64,000 bases of DNA. Source: Hymenoscyphus infarciens (Eukaryota > Ascomycota > Leotiomycetes > Helotiales > Helotiaceae). Position 1 is the stretch's first letter. The number at the start of each line of letters is the position of its first letter. Below, piece by piece: positions 1 to 10,229 of the stretch. Location: contig LLCB01000312.1 in the NCBI GenBank assembly GCA_001414345.1, positions 1 to 64,000 on the forward strand, written 5' to 3'. Below the pieces are notes generated by a model. That model had not been told where the DNA came from. It saw only the letters and a program-made list of their open reading frames with translations, and searched no databases. The position numbers and the translations under genes were made by a program.

Positions 1-42
1 GAAATAAGAGCGATTCCTAAAATTGCCTTTTCAACAACCACA

Positions 43-72
43 CCCCCCACCCCCCCCCCCCCCCCCCCCCCC
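43..72. repeat. poly-C tract
   Basis: Almost pure C run (23 consecutive C from about 50 to 72, preceded by C-rich sequence). It lies just downstream of the stop codon of the minus-strand gene that follows. Homopolymer length is prone to sequencing error. Confidence 0.9.
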
Positions 73-94
73 TGCCCCAAACTTTCCACCGCTC

Positions 95-725
95 TTAAGC
101 AAAAGCCCTCACAACATCAACCTTAACGCATGAAGCAAGCTGCGGTGCTTTATCACCCGAACTCCACACCACACTTGGATAAACCATACCACCATTTATA
201 TCGCAAATATACCATTGGTTGAATTTGGCAGTCGTCGAAGCGGAACTCTCCGGGATTCCAAGATAATTCTTATCATTGAACGCCACCTTGGTAGCACCAT
301 CCACTCCAACAGTCCCAAAAATGGGAACTTTATACGAGCCCGCGTTGTTGAAAGCCATGGGAGCCGAGAGGTTGGCGAGTCCTGTGCTAGTTTGTTTGTT
401 TTGTATCTCGTAGGTCAGATAGCCTAGAGTCGAACCCGAAGTGTAATTCAGATTGAAGCTCTCGACCTGGGCGACTGGGTAACCGAATGGGGCGAATGGA
501 CAAAGTCCAGGAACAAATAGGGTGTCAGTTTACTTGTTGATTCTATTGGGGATTCTGAGTCTCACATGGTCCTCCTTTCCCTTTCGCGCATGGGATCAGG
601 GTTTTGTTGTTGTATGTTTTATCTTGCGAAATAACGACAAGTGCGAAGGGACGGCTTTGATCGAGTGGTAGAGCAGTGGAGAATGTTGTTGAAGCCAAAA
701 GGCTAGTCACTGTTGAAAGTCTCAT
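95..725 (-). CDS. small secreted protein of unknown function, two exons
   Basis: Predicted exons 725..566 and 474..95 (540 nt, 179 aa). The 91-nt intron has a GTGAG donor and CCCAG acceptor, both phase 1, so the reading frame joins exactly. The N-terminus MRLSTVTSLLASTTFSTALP looks like a cleavable signal peptide. The mature part has four cysteines (the exon 1 codons beginning TGT at the splice junction are lost) and one or two N-x-S/T sequons, as expected of an extracellular protein. The layout loosely resembles fungal cell-wall proteins of the PhiA type (an N-terminal RPFALVV-like strand, a QWYIC-like segment near the C-terminus), but that resemblance is from memory and weak. No catalytic motif is visible. 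The start is the first ATG before the signal peptide. Confidence 0.72.
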
Positions 726-1730
726 TGCGATGATAATTCAGAGGTGCCCGCTTGGATATGAAATGCAGAATAGGAATTTTTGTTTTGTAGAAAGTGATGA
801 AGTGGCTATAGTTTGAGAGCCCAGATAAAGTAATTGAAAGAAACTGTCAACAATTGTGCGAGCATTTAAACACTTTTACTTCTCTGGAATATAGCCGGCG
901 GGAAAAAGGGACAGTGAATAGAATCCCTGACTTGTCTGTCATGATACGATATTTCTGGAAGAGGGTAATGGCTAAGATCTCGTTATACCCGTTTCTATCA
1001 CGTGTGTAACCGGATATATTGAATTTATGCAAAATATAGTGTTTGTGGGGTAAATGCCACGTCAAACCCTCGAAATACTCCACATGATCGTTCATCCCTT
1101 GTTCGCCACGTTTTCGATATGTTGGGGTATTTCCATGATGGGTCTCGAAAGCTCGGGGTGACCGACCTTTTTAAGCGAACCCCTTTCCACCCTTTCCACG
1201 ATATAACAATAAATTATTGTACGGGTCACCCATTTCATTCTTGCATCTAAGCTATCCTGACACTCTGAAACATACTCTCACAATCTGGTAGCCTTTCAAA
1301 TAAGCTTTCCTGTCTCTTCTGAGCAGTTGGCACGTGATACGAAGATGGCAAATGAAATTTGCTATGAAAGCCTCTTTTTTAGACGATGGCTCATGGATTC
1401 CATTTAATTGAGAAAACTCTCCAAGTGTTCCAAGAATTTGGTGGTAGCATCTTAAATCAAACATGTCCACATTCTTATTGGACTACAAGTTCCAGACCAA
1501 ACGAGAAGTTGCACCCGAAACAACTTTCAAAAGAGAGATGCTTCCATCACTGGCTGGTATCCACCAGAAAGAAAAACAGAAGTGATTCAGCGAGAACTTA
1601 AGACAAGAGACCAAAGCAAACTGGCCCATATTAAAATCGCTTCCTAATCTCGACAGGTAAGCAGAAGAGACTCATTCCCAACAACACACGACAACAAGTC
1701 CCTGAAAAAACCACTATTTCCAATACAACT
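726..1730. other. intergenic, no gene seen
   Basis: About 1 kb between the secreted-protein gene and the 2EXR relic. Short open frames on both strands lack start context, homology or splice continuity. Probably holds the promoter of the minus-strand gene at 725. Otherwise I see nothing in it. Confidence 0.6.
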
Positions 1731-2660
1731 ATGGAAACCCCGAAGAATGATGAGTTTAATAGTGTTGTATAAGCCGTGGTGCCTTCAACCCTTCAATTGA
1801 AAGATGGAGGATTCGTCAAATTTGCGGAACTGTCGGTCAAGTTGCAGCATATGATCTTACGTGCTTTTATTCAAGACCCGGTTATCATTGGCATTCCAGA
1901 GGGATACTGAAATATTACTATCCAGAGGGTTATCCTGCTAGCCACCAAGAAGTCCCACCCATCTTTGCAAATCTGCTATTCCTCAAAGTGGGTTGCCAGG
2001 CTTGAAAAGTGGGAGCTATTTGTCGGCCTCACTAAATCAGTCAAATTGTCGGCTCTCAGATCACCTCATGACAATCTTGACGACGATCTCGCAAGAAACT
2101 CTTTCATCTCATTGTAACCCAAACCACACCCCGCTTCCCATATATGCTGGGAGTCAAGAAATTTGTTATCACACAAATGGGAGAAGCACCCTTATATCAG
2201 GTTTGACTTGCAGAAGAAAACGGCCTTTCCCCGGTACTTTTGGTGGAACAAAAATCTCACTCTCGTCTTCAACTCCTCCCATGAACTTGAGGAGTTTGAG
2301 CTCGCATCCCGCACAGACATGGTTCTCTACGATAAAGGGTTCAACGCAACAAAAATTACAGCTATAGCTATCAAATACAGTCGAAGGAACGAACTAGCGA
2401 CGGAACATGAACTATGCGCCAGTGCCATCGATTTCTTTGCTCTCAATCGCTTTATCATCGTCACAGACCCTCATAACGGCAATGTGAAAAGCTTCAAGAC
2501 CGAGCTCCAGAGAATATTAAAAGAAGGGGCCTTTGCTGCTTTCAACAAATTTATCGCATTGGATTCTTCTTGTGAAACAGTGCCAATAATCGATCCATGG
2601 TGGCAAAATCCTATTATCGAGATCATGACGGAAGAAGATTTTGCTTCGAAATTCTGACGA
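1731..2660 (+). pseudogene. decayed 2EXR-domain gene
   Basis: An ATG at 1731 opens a frame with an in-frame TAA at 1770. The same frame then reads GFVKFAELSVKLQHMILRAF, which fits the F-x-x-F-x-x-L-x-x-x-L-R/Q-x-x-I-W/L opening of the fungus-specific 2EXR domain, and stops at about 1911. A second piece (around 1940-2120) and a third (2163-2657, ending EDFASKF) continue in other frames. The third piece keeps the later 2EXR-like layout (FWWNKNLTLVFNSSHELEEF and a helix-rich tail). Several frame changes and stops over 0.9 kb, not explained by clean GT-AG introns, argue for a dead copy. 2EXR genes are numerous and of unknown function in these fungi. A functional gene with unusual introns is not fully excluded. 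Confidence 0.55.
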
Positions 2661-3105
2661 GCCTACACCAAGCTACAAGATCCGATCTCTCTGACTTTCC
2701 CCACCCACTAGAATGGCACTTCAACCACGAACACAAAACAACGAGAGGTAGCTTTGGGAACGCAAGGGAATTAGTATTGATATGGAAATTCGATCTGGGT
2801 CTGGAGAAGCGCCAAGTGCTGTGTGGGAGGGGCTTTGGTCTTTGAGTGAGAAAAAGAATAGAATGAAAAATGACAGCCTCATATTATCAACAACTAAACC
2901 GGAAGTTATTGTATCTCCTTTATATTATCACTCTACCTTAACAAGCTCGCAAAATTGTGCCTAGAGCGATAGTATCGAGTATGAAATTCGCGTGCAGGCA
3001 CTCATCCAACTATCATTTATTTGATTTGAATATTCTAGAACGTTTAGAATACTCAAGTTAACTGAACATAGTATAGAAGTTAACTTATATCAAATTCAGA
3101 GCGTG

Positions 3106-3160
3106 TCTAGACAGAATTGGTCAATTTTGTAATTGGTGAATAAAACTTACCACCTCAATA
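3106..3160 (+). repeat. fragment of a dispersed repeat (also at 41952-42003)
   Basis: The block from TCTAGACAGAA through GTGAATAAAA to ACCACCTC recurs in the same order and orientation at 41952-42003 with a few C/T and G/A differences. Flanking sequence is AT-rich in both places. Likely two degraded copies of one transposable element; no termini identified. Confidence 0.6.
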
Positions 3161-3431
3161 GAGCAGCACCAAAGGCGTGCTATCTATCCAGAGGGGACCG
3201 CCTGGGGTGCTCTAATCCGCCTTTCCCCCCAAAGATCTTAATAGTTGGAAATGAACCCGCCTTGTGAATACCCTTCTCTAATGGCAGTGTATTCTTTTGT
3301 GATCGACAGTTGCATTTTCACCTCTCAATTCATCGAACCCTTCTGGCACTGGTCTGTTTAAGATCTGTTATTATTTTGGTATGAACAAGACAACACCACT
3401 TGAGATGAAATGCAAAGGAAACTGTCACGGA

Positions 3432-3458
3432 AAAAGGGGTATCACGTGACCCCTTTTC
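3432..3458. promoter_or_regulatory. near-perfect palindrome centred on CACGTG
   Basis: AAAGGGGTATCACGTGACCC followed by CTTTT forms two arms (AAAAGGGGT and its complement) around an E-box core CACGTG, the classical bHLH/centromere-binding-factor site. A TATATATA run follows within ~10 bp. No gene start was found immediately downstream on the plus strand. Confidence 0.5.
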
Positions 3459-3713
3459 CCTGTATATATAGCAGAGTTTTCACCTCCCAAATTCGAGCTC
3501 CTTAGAGCGTTTTCAACCCAGAAATACGTGACAGAAACCAATACAAGCAAATAAAAGGAAAACGAGCCTTGATAAGAACAAAGCCCCACCACACCCCACT
3601 TAAAAATAGATGGTACTTTTAATTGAATCTATGCTATAAAACATTGCAGCACACACCCAAACTGTTTCCCTAAAAAGATTCCCCCAGTCGCTATATGCTT
3701 GCTTGAAAAAACT

Positions 3714-6118
3714 CTAAAATCTCAAATCCCATCCAATCTTAGGTCCCAACTTCGGTAACTCATCCGCCACACTCTGCACATCCTTATCACCTCTACCACT
3801 AACGCAGATGACAATGTCCTGTCCCTTCTCCATGGTCTTTGCTAGTTCGATCGCGCCAAAGACAGCATGTGCGGTTTCCAAAGCTGGAATAATGCCTTCC
3901 AATTGACTGAGGATTCTGAAACCAATGAAGGCTTCAGCGTCAGTGGCGGCGATGAATTTCGCGCGCTCACTATCCTTCCAAGAGGATAGTTCGGGTCCGA
4001 CACCTGGGTAATCAAGACCGGCGGAGACGGAATGAGTGTCTGAGATTTGTCCATGTCTGTCTTGTAGAACATATGTTCGAACGCCGTGTAAAACACCAAT
4101 CGATCCCCCAGTGAGAGTTGCACTGTGGCGGTTGGTATCTACTCCATCTCCACCAGCTTCAACACCAAGGAGCTTAACACTTGGATCATTAGAGAATGGG
4201 AAGAACATCCCGGTGGCGTTACTTCCACCACCGACACATGCAACAACTGCATCAGGAAGCTTGCCACGCAACTCTTGCATCTGGGCTTTTGTCTCGTTTC
4301 CGATGACTGACTGAAAGGTTCTGACAATTGTTGGGAAAGGATGAGGACCAATTGCAGAGCCAAGAATATAATGAGTAGTGTCGAGCTTGACGATCCAAGC
4401 TCGAAGGGCTTCATTGACGGCGTCACGAAGAGTTTGCGATCCTGCCTCGACAGCAACGACTTCGGCACCAAGAAGTTTGATGCGGAAAACATTGAGCGCC
4501 TGTCTTCTTACGTCTTCCTATAATTGAGGTCAGCATACGAGGATTGATTGCAAGAAAATAAACCTGCTACTTACAGCTCCCATGTAAATGGTGCACTTCA
4601 TGCCGAATTTAGCACATACGGTAGCTGTTGCAACACCATGTTGACCAGCTCCAGTCTCGGCAATAATCTCAGTCTTACCCAGTCTTCGAGCAAGTAATAT
4701 TTGACCCAACGCATTGTTAATCTTGTGACTTCCTGTATGGTTCAAATCCTCTCTCTTCAACCAGATATTGGCTCCTCCGGCGTGCTCAGTCAACCTCTCG
4801 GCCAAATGTAGATGCCCCGGTCGTCCGATCCAAGGATAGTATGTTCGATACTCCTCCCAGAAAGCTGGATCATCCTTAATCTTGTTGAATCCTTCTTCAA
4901 GCTCGGATAAACAGTCCATCAAAGATTCAGGAACGTATTGTCCGCCAAACTGACCAAACCGTGCTGCCAAAACAGCTGGATCATCGGGAGCATCTGTATT
5001 GAGAGCTTGAATCTGGTCGACCAAGTTGACTCCAGTTGCCTCTTTGATTATGCCATCGACTTGGATACTTTCCCCGTCTTCTGTTTTATAATGACCCTCA
5101 CTTGGGACATTTCTTCGACCACCAACAGCTGCCAAATATTCCTCGGCGGCTTTGGCTCCTTGACCGGCAGGTGCATCTGCAATGGTATTGATGATCTGAC
5201 TTCCAATAACTACACCATCAGCGATTGAGGCAACACTCAGGAAATGTTCTCTTGTGCTGACACCAAAGCCCACAGCTGCTGGGACATTCCCCGAATATTC
5301 CTTTACACGCTTCAGAAGACCTGGTAGGCCCGTGTTCATAGAACCAGTGGCACCAGTAACACCCATTCGGGATACGACATAGACGAAAGAATCGGCGAGC
5401 GAGCAGAGGAGTTTCATCCGACTCTCGGAAGTGGCAGGGGAAATAAGGGGGACGTATGATAATCTGCGCAAAGTAATTGTCAACGTAACCCAATCTCGGA
5501 TCAGTTCTGACATGACTCACCCTCCTTTTGTGCAAAAATTCCGGAATGTGACAGCTTCCTCTGGTGGAAGATCAACGACGATGAAGCCATTAACACCAGC
5601 CTCTTTGCAATCTTTCAATAACCTCCCTTCTCCGTATTGTAGCATAGGGTTGTAGTAGCCCATGAATAAGACTGGTGCTTTCAATCCCTTTTTTCGTGCG
5701 TCTCGCACCATCTGTAGGGTCGACTCGACTGTAACGCCATTGTTCAATGCAATCTGCGAGTCTCCAATGAGCTTTTATTCATGAGACGGAGGTGAGTACG
5801 AACAAGATTTGACTTTTGAATCGTTGGTCCGTCTGCAATTGGGTCTGTAAATGGGAGCCCGAGTTCAATAACATCTAGAGTAGAAATTAGAAGGCAATTG
5901 AGTATGTGGGAGGATGAGAGAAATACCAGCTCCACCAGCTTCCATTCCCAAGAGAATATTGACTGTCTCTGCAGCTGTTGGAAATCCTGCGGTAACATAA
6001 GTTACGAGTGCGGGCTGTCATAATAATTAGTGCGGAGGCAAACAACAAAAAAAACAAGCCATTGGCATACCCTACTGTCCTTTTTGCATTGTTCAAACGT
6101 TCTCTTGAGGTGCTCCAT
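3714..6118 (-). CDS. TRP5: bifunctional tryptophan synthase (alpha-beta fusion)
   Basis: Catalyses the last two steps of tryptophan synthesis: the alpha domain splits indole-3-glycerol phosphate and the beta domain condenses indole with serine using PLP. Six exons: 6118..6071, 6014..5927, 5874..5804, 5753..5521, 5463..4575 and 4517..3714 (2133 nt, 710 aa; all phases agree). Alpha domain, about residues 1-265: Glu49 and Asp60 sit in [15 protein letters not shown], the expected catalytic pair. A ~40-residue linker leads to the beta domain (from about residue 313, [15 protein letters not shown]). The PLP lysine is Lys394 in [10 protein letters not shown], and the phosphate-binding loop [10 protein letters not shown] is near residue 538. 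Length matches fungal TRP5/trp-3 proteins. It appears intact. Neighbours are unrelated. Confidence 0.97.
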
Positions 6119-6428
6119 GATTGTAAAGTAATTGAGGAATATGATGAGGTTCAATTCCAAGAACGAGAGGAGTTTAGCTGGCCAGATATAATAATTCAAG
6201 AGTGAGTCAAAGGCGTTGGGTGAATTACGCCCCTCCAACCAAAAAGGGTTCACCGCCTTCAGTGGGCTGTTGACTTTAGGTAATCTACTGCGATTTTCGG
6301 CCTCTGCTTCCTCCGAACTCAGTCCGAACTTGAAATATCAATTCAACCTTCGACTTCAGCAATCTGATCTGATATCAACAGAAGAAAACTGAATCCTCGA
6401 CAAGCATTACTCAATACCATAATCAACC

Positions 6429-6896
6429 ATGCCACGAATTCTCCCCCCAACATTCCTCCTTCCCTCCCGCCGCTTCTTCTCCCAATCCCTCCGTCGCCCA
6501 TTATTCGCCTCCGGCCCAGCACCACCTCGTCTCCCTCCAAAGGAGCAAGAAGAATTTGAGCGTCTGCAAAATAGCTCCACGGGAGCCTTCAGCACACCAA
6601 GACCATTAGAGCCCACAAAGGTCGCCGCAACACCTCCGCGACCGCGTCCTCAGATCAATCAATCTCCCGCCTCCGAACCTACCGCTGAAGAAACAGAGAT
6701 AAATGCACGAGTGGAGGCAACAGGCAAAGGGGAAGAGTTACATCCTGATATTAGAAGGGGAGCCAAGCCCGAGTTTGAAGGAGAGATAAACCCTAAGACT
6801 GGAGAGGTGGGAGGACCGAAGAACGAGCCTTTGAGATGGGGTAGTACTGCGGAGAGGGGCGATTGGAGTTATAATGGACGGGTGACGGATTTCTAA
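6429..6896 (+). CDS. SDH8: succinate dehydrogenase assembly factor 4, mitochondrial
   Basis: Single exon, 155 aa. The C-terminal ~40 residues (GEINPKTGEVGGPKNEPLRW, then STAERGDWSYNGRVTDF) match the DUF1674/SDHAF4 signature: N-P-x-T-G-E-x-G-G-P-K, then G-D-W-x-x-x-G-R-x-x-D-F. Family members (yeast Sdh8, human SDHAF4) bind the flavinylated SdhA subunit before complex II assembles and protect it from autoxidation. The N-terminus is basic, rich in R, S and P and lacks acidic residues for about 35 residues, as in a mitochondrial presequence. The middle is a variable proline-rich spacer. The start is the first ATG, with CAACC upstream. The gene diverges from tryptophan synthase across about 310 bp. 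Confidence 0.93.
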   Translation: MPRILPPTFLLPSRRFFSQSLRRPLFASGPAPPRLPPKEQEEFERLQNSSTGAFSTPRPLEPTKVAATPPRPRPQINQSPASEPTAEETEINARVEATGKGEELHPDIRRGAKPEFEGEINPKTGEVGGPKNEPLRWGSTAERGDWSYNGRVTDF

Positions 6897-7925
6897 ACTA
6901 CTTTCTTGGTTCAAGGTATGGAGGGAGTGAATTCCCTCGAAAGAGGGCTGTATAATGTAAGATGATGGGGAGTTGCTGTACACCTAGGCAATACCCTGGT
7001 CATGAAGAAAGAATAAACTGTGCTAAAAAGATAGGAGAAATGGAAGTATTCTTTGTATACGAACTGATTATGAGATGGAGCAGCCGCTGAGAAGGCTTGA
7101 TTTTATGGTGAGAAAGCTCGGGCACGCTATATATGGGCTAGCAAGCTTGAAGCAATCTTTCTTCTCTTCAAGTTTGATTTCAATTATCATTTCCCCCATC
7201 GAGTCAATTCTTTGTCTATTTGCCTTGTTCTTTTCTTCTCAATGTTTGTCCCACTTGGTTTATTACACGCGTTCTCATCCCTTAAAATTTCTATGTGGCA
7301 AGAGTTTAGTCATTCTAAATTCAAGTAACAGTTCTCTGATTAAAATGTGGTACGAAGCTTGGAACTTTAGAGATGCCGTCTTGACTTTGGCACCTTCTCA
7401 TCTTAATCATTCCAGATCATCTAGAACGAAATATTTCCACGAGCGGAGGTGAAATGATCACGTTTGTTGTCCAGACGTTATTCCAGTCAAGTTAACATAT
7501 CTTTTCGGTTGATGGCAACACACATAGTAAGAGTTCCGAGCTTTCAGTCAAATACCTTCCAACTCCCGACTCGAATTGCATTGTGTACCGTCGCCGTCCC
7601 AGCCGATCTCGGCAGATGGCTGCAGGGACCGAAAATTAAGAAACCTCGGCAGCTCGTGAAATGTTACAGGGGTTTCGTGTAGATGGGCGAATCGCTACCA
7701 ACAACTTCAATGCATAAAATCAATATCTCAATGGATATGTCCTTTCAATACAGAGTGGCCAGTTGATCGGACGCGTCCCCAAAACCTCTTATCCCAATTA
7801 CTCAGTCTGCCCTTCAAATTCCCCTTCCACGTTTCGGTAACCGCTGCGCCGTTGAAAGCTCTCGAGGCTTTTGTTTGACAACACCATCGTCACTTACATC
7901 GTTCTCCTCCCCCAATTCTCCAACA
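6897..7925. other. intergenic, no gene seen
   Basis: About 1 kb between SDH8 and the DUF829 gene. A 125-codon open frame at 7075-7452 has no recognisable domain and a leucine/serine-rich composition typical of chance frames. It probably contains the SDH8 3' end and the DUF829 promoter. Confidence 0.5.
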
Positions 7926-8996
7926 ATGGCTTCAAAACCGAATCCTCTCGAGGGCTTCAAAAGACTAAGCAATACAATATCAGTCTACGAACCTCCGCCC
8001 TCTTCTCCACTCACAAACACCCCAGGCGCTTCCTCCTCTACCCCGCCATCCACCATCACCTCCAAACCCCCCCCCTCCCTCATAATCATCTGCACCTGGA
8101 TGGGCGGCGCAACCCCCCGCCGAATCTCAAAATACACCCAAAAATACCACACCCTCCTCCCCGCCGCCTCAATCCTCCTCATCCAAACCACAACCTCAGA
8201 TATGACATACCGCACCATCAAAACGCAACTACAAAACATAATTCCAGCACGAGATTACATCCTCTCCTTCCTCTCCAAGTACCAATCCGAAACCCGAAAT
8301 CAACCCCACAGCCCAACCCCGCCACCAAGCACCAGACCAATCCTCCTCCACCTATTCTCAAGTGGCGGTTCAAACACCACAATAATTCTCTCCTGGTCCC
8401 TCTCCTCCCCCCTCTCGCCCTCGCCTATATCTTTATCCAACCATTTACAGGCAATAATCCACGATTCCGCACCGGGTGCTCAAGATTTCTGGCGTGGCTA
8501 CAGTGCTCTCGCCGTAGCATTCACCTCTTCCCCCCTCCCCACCCGCCTCATCGGGAAATCTCTCAGTTTCGCGAGTATGGCTATAATGCATCCCTTGATG
8601 AAGACCGAGGTTCTTAAAGGGATAGAATATTTAAGGCGCATGCTTTTGGAGATTTTTGATGATAAGGTGAAGAGGTTATACCTTGTGAGTAAAGGGGATG
8701 GGGTTGTGAATTGGGAGGCGGTTTTGGGACATGCCGGGGAGGCTAGAGCAAAGGGATTTGAGGTTAGGAGTGTGGTTTTTGAGAGGGGGGAGCATTGTGC
8801 GTTGCCTGTGGAGAATGGAGAGCAGTACTGGGGTGAGGTTGAGAGGTTGTGGGATGATGGATCTGGGGGTGGGGAAAGTACGCCTGGAAAACTTGGGAAA
8901 GAAACTTTTAGCGCTGATGAGGGTGAGAAGGATTTGGAAAGGAAGACAAAGAGTGTTGAGGATATTTTTGAGTCGAGGATACGGAGTAAACTATAA
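7926..8996 (+). CDS. DUF829 (TMEM53/PaxU-like) alpha/beta-hydrolase family protein
   Basis: Single exon, 356 aa. Begins MASKPNPLEGFKRLSNTISV with CAACA before the ATG, a good fungal start. Residues ~55-300 follow the DUF829 fold: a first strand IIICTWMGGATPRRISKYTQ, a nucleophile-elbow-like HLFSSGGSNT (candidate serine in SSGGS), a charged helix, then YLVSKGDGVVNW (candidate acid Asp) and ERGEHCAL (candidate His). The family includes animal TMEM53 and PaxU-type proteins of fungal indole-diterpene clusters; substrates are mostly unknown. No biosynthetic cluster surrounds it here, so a secondary-metabolite role is not supported. The 5' half is C-rich and the 3' half G-rich on the coding strand, a marked skew. 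The C-terminal ~50 residues are polar and probably disordered. Confidence 0.85.
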   Translation: MASKPNPLEGFKRLSNTISVYEPPPSSPLTNTPGASSSTPPSTITSKPPPSLIIICTWMGGATPRRISKYTQKYHTLLPAASILLIQTTTSDMTYRTIKTQLQNIIPARDYILSFLSKYQSETRNQPHSPTPPPSTRPILLHLFSSGGSNTTIILSWSLSSPLSPSPISLSNHLQAIIHDSAPGAQDFWRGYSALAVAFTSSPLPTRLIGKSLSFASMAIMHPLMKTEVLKGIEYLRRMLLEIFDDKVKRLYLVSKGDGVVNWEAVLGHAGEARAKGFEVRSVVFERGEHCALPVENGEQYWGEVERLWDDGSGGGESTPGKLGKETFSADEGEKDLERKTKSVEDIFESRIRSKL

Positions 8997-9287
8997 TTTG
9001 ACTGTTGTAATAATAAGAAAAGATTCTTAATAAAAAAAACTTTTGTTAATAAATAGCGTATATTAAAATGAATTCAAGTATTTTATATTAACTAGGATAC
9101 TTCTATCAACTAAACGACAAATAAGTACTAGTTAGCTTCAGAGGCTATATATTTTAAGTTTTTATAAATAAAGTAAACTAAGAGATTATCTATTTATTTA
9201 ATTAAATCAAAGTCGATTTATTTAATAGTTCTAAGATCTCTAGCTATTTTCTCGAAAAGATTATACTATTCGTAAGTAATTTATAAA

Positions 9288-9520
9288 TATAATAGTACGA
9301 AATATATACGACTATAGAAGAGATATATAGAAGTATATTTAGTAGAATAAAGTATATAGATACTATAGAAGAAAAGACTAAATTAGCTTTCTACTATCTC
9401 GTATAAGAGTTTCTATATATAAGAGAGTAGATAATATAAAAGTCTAATAATAATAATAACTAAGACTTTCTTAATATAGATAATACTAAATAATAAGATC
9501 TAAAAGCTAAATATTTAATA
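9288..9520 (-). mobile_element. degraded LTR relic, reverse orientation, of the 386-bp LTR family
   Basis: From TATAATAGTACGAAATATAT onward this reads as the reverse complement of the 3' half of the LTRs at 18953-19338 and 21217-21602: GAAGAGATATATA, TAGTAGAATAA, GAAGAAAAGACTAAATTAGC and ATATATAAGAG occur in the same order. The distal end is too mutated to place. Probably a solo LTR or fragment. Confidence 0.62.
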
Positions 9521-9728
9521 TTTGAATCTTAATATCTTTTATATATAAATATTAGATATTTAATCTCTTTAGCGTATAAGTATTAGTAATTTTAGAATAT
9601 TAGTAGTTTAAGATCGCTAGCTATTATAATAAATAGCTAGTCTAAAATATAACTAATCGTAGAATTTATCTACTAATAGCTATAACTTAAAAATAGAGAA
9701 CTCTTCATAGATTATCTATAGATAGCTA

Positions 9729-9882
9729 TGACGGTTTCAGACCTGTCACGTGACTCCTCACCGCCTAGCAGAATCCTATATATTAGCATCGTTTAGAGCT
9801 ATCTTCGCTCTTTATCTTTAGTTTTTACGTTAATAACTACGAATAGACTACTTCTCTACTCTACTTCTATCTTATTATTATA
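9729..9882 (+). repeat. 5' LTR (154 bp) of the TRIM-like element
   Basis: Direct repeat of 17337-17490, same length. Contains a CACGTG core (9758-9763 region) that is mutated in the partner copy. Confidence 0.75.
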
Positions 9883-10040
9883 TTAAACTAAAGGTTACCT
9901 TTCTTATTCTATAAAGGATTTAAAATATATTAGGCTCTTAATCTCACTTCTATTCTAGCCTCTCTACCGCCGACTCTATAAACCTCTTTAAACAGCTTCC
10001 TAGACCTCTCGCTAGTAACTCTTAAATCGACACTAAGCTT

Positions 10041-10229
10041 AAGACCTCTCTCTAGCGTCTTCGGACCTCTCTCTAGTATCTTCGAATCCTCTCTTCTAGC
10101 GTCTTCAGACCTTCTTCTAGTATCTTTAGATCTCTCTCTCTAGTATCTTCAGATCCTCTCTTCTAGCGTCTTCGGACCCTCTTCTAGCGTCTTCAGACCT
10201 CTTTCTAGTATCTTTAGATCTCTCTCTCT
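10041..10229 (+). repeat. minisatellite, ~21-23-bp unit
   Basis: About eight imperfect copies of TCTAGCGTCTTCGGACCTCT, alternating GCG/GTA and GGA/AGA variants. Two more copies occur at 16733-16780, beyond the LINE, so the array was continuous before insertion. Confidence 0.85.

Larger units (their letters stand above)
2661..3713. other. intergenic with a dispersed-repeat fragment and a CACGTG palindrome
   Basis: No convincing coding sequence. It holds a ~50-bp stretch (3106-3160) shared with 41952-42003, and a palindromic CACGTG block followed by a TATA-like run at about 3462-3470, which looks like an orphan promoter. The last part is the 3' flank of tryptophan synthase. Confidence 0.6.

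Noticed and set aside
7075..7452. 125-codon plus-strand open frame
   Set aside because: Composition and lack of domain suggest chance; no upstream promoter or splice support.
7871..8617. 248-codon plus-strand frame overlapping the DUF829 gene
   Set aside because: Proline/histidine-rich shadow in another frame of the C-rich 5' half of the real gene.
10041..10229. Spaced direct repeats that might suggest a CRISPR array
   Set aside because: Units are contiguous without unique spacers and the genome is eukaryotic; it is a minisatellite.
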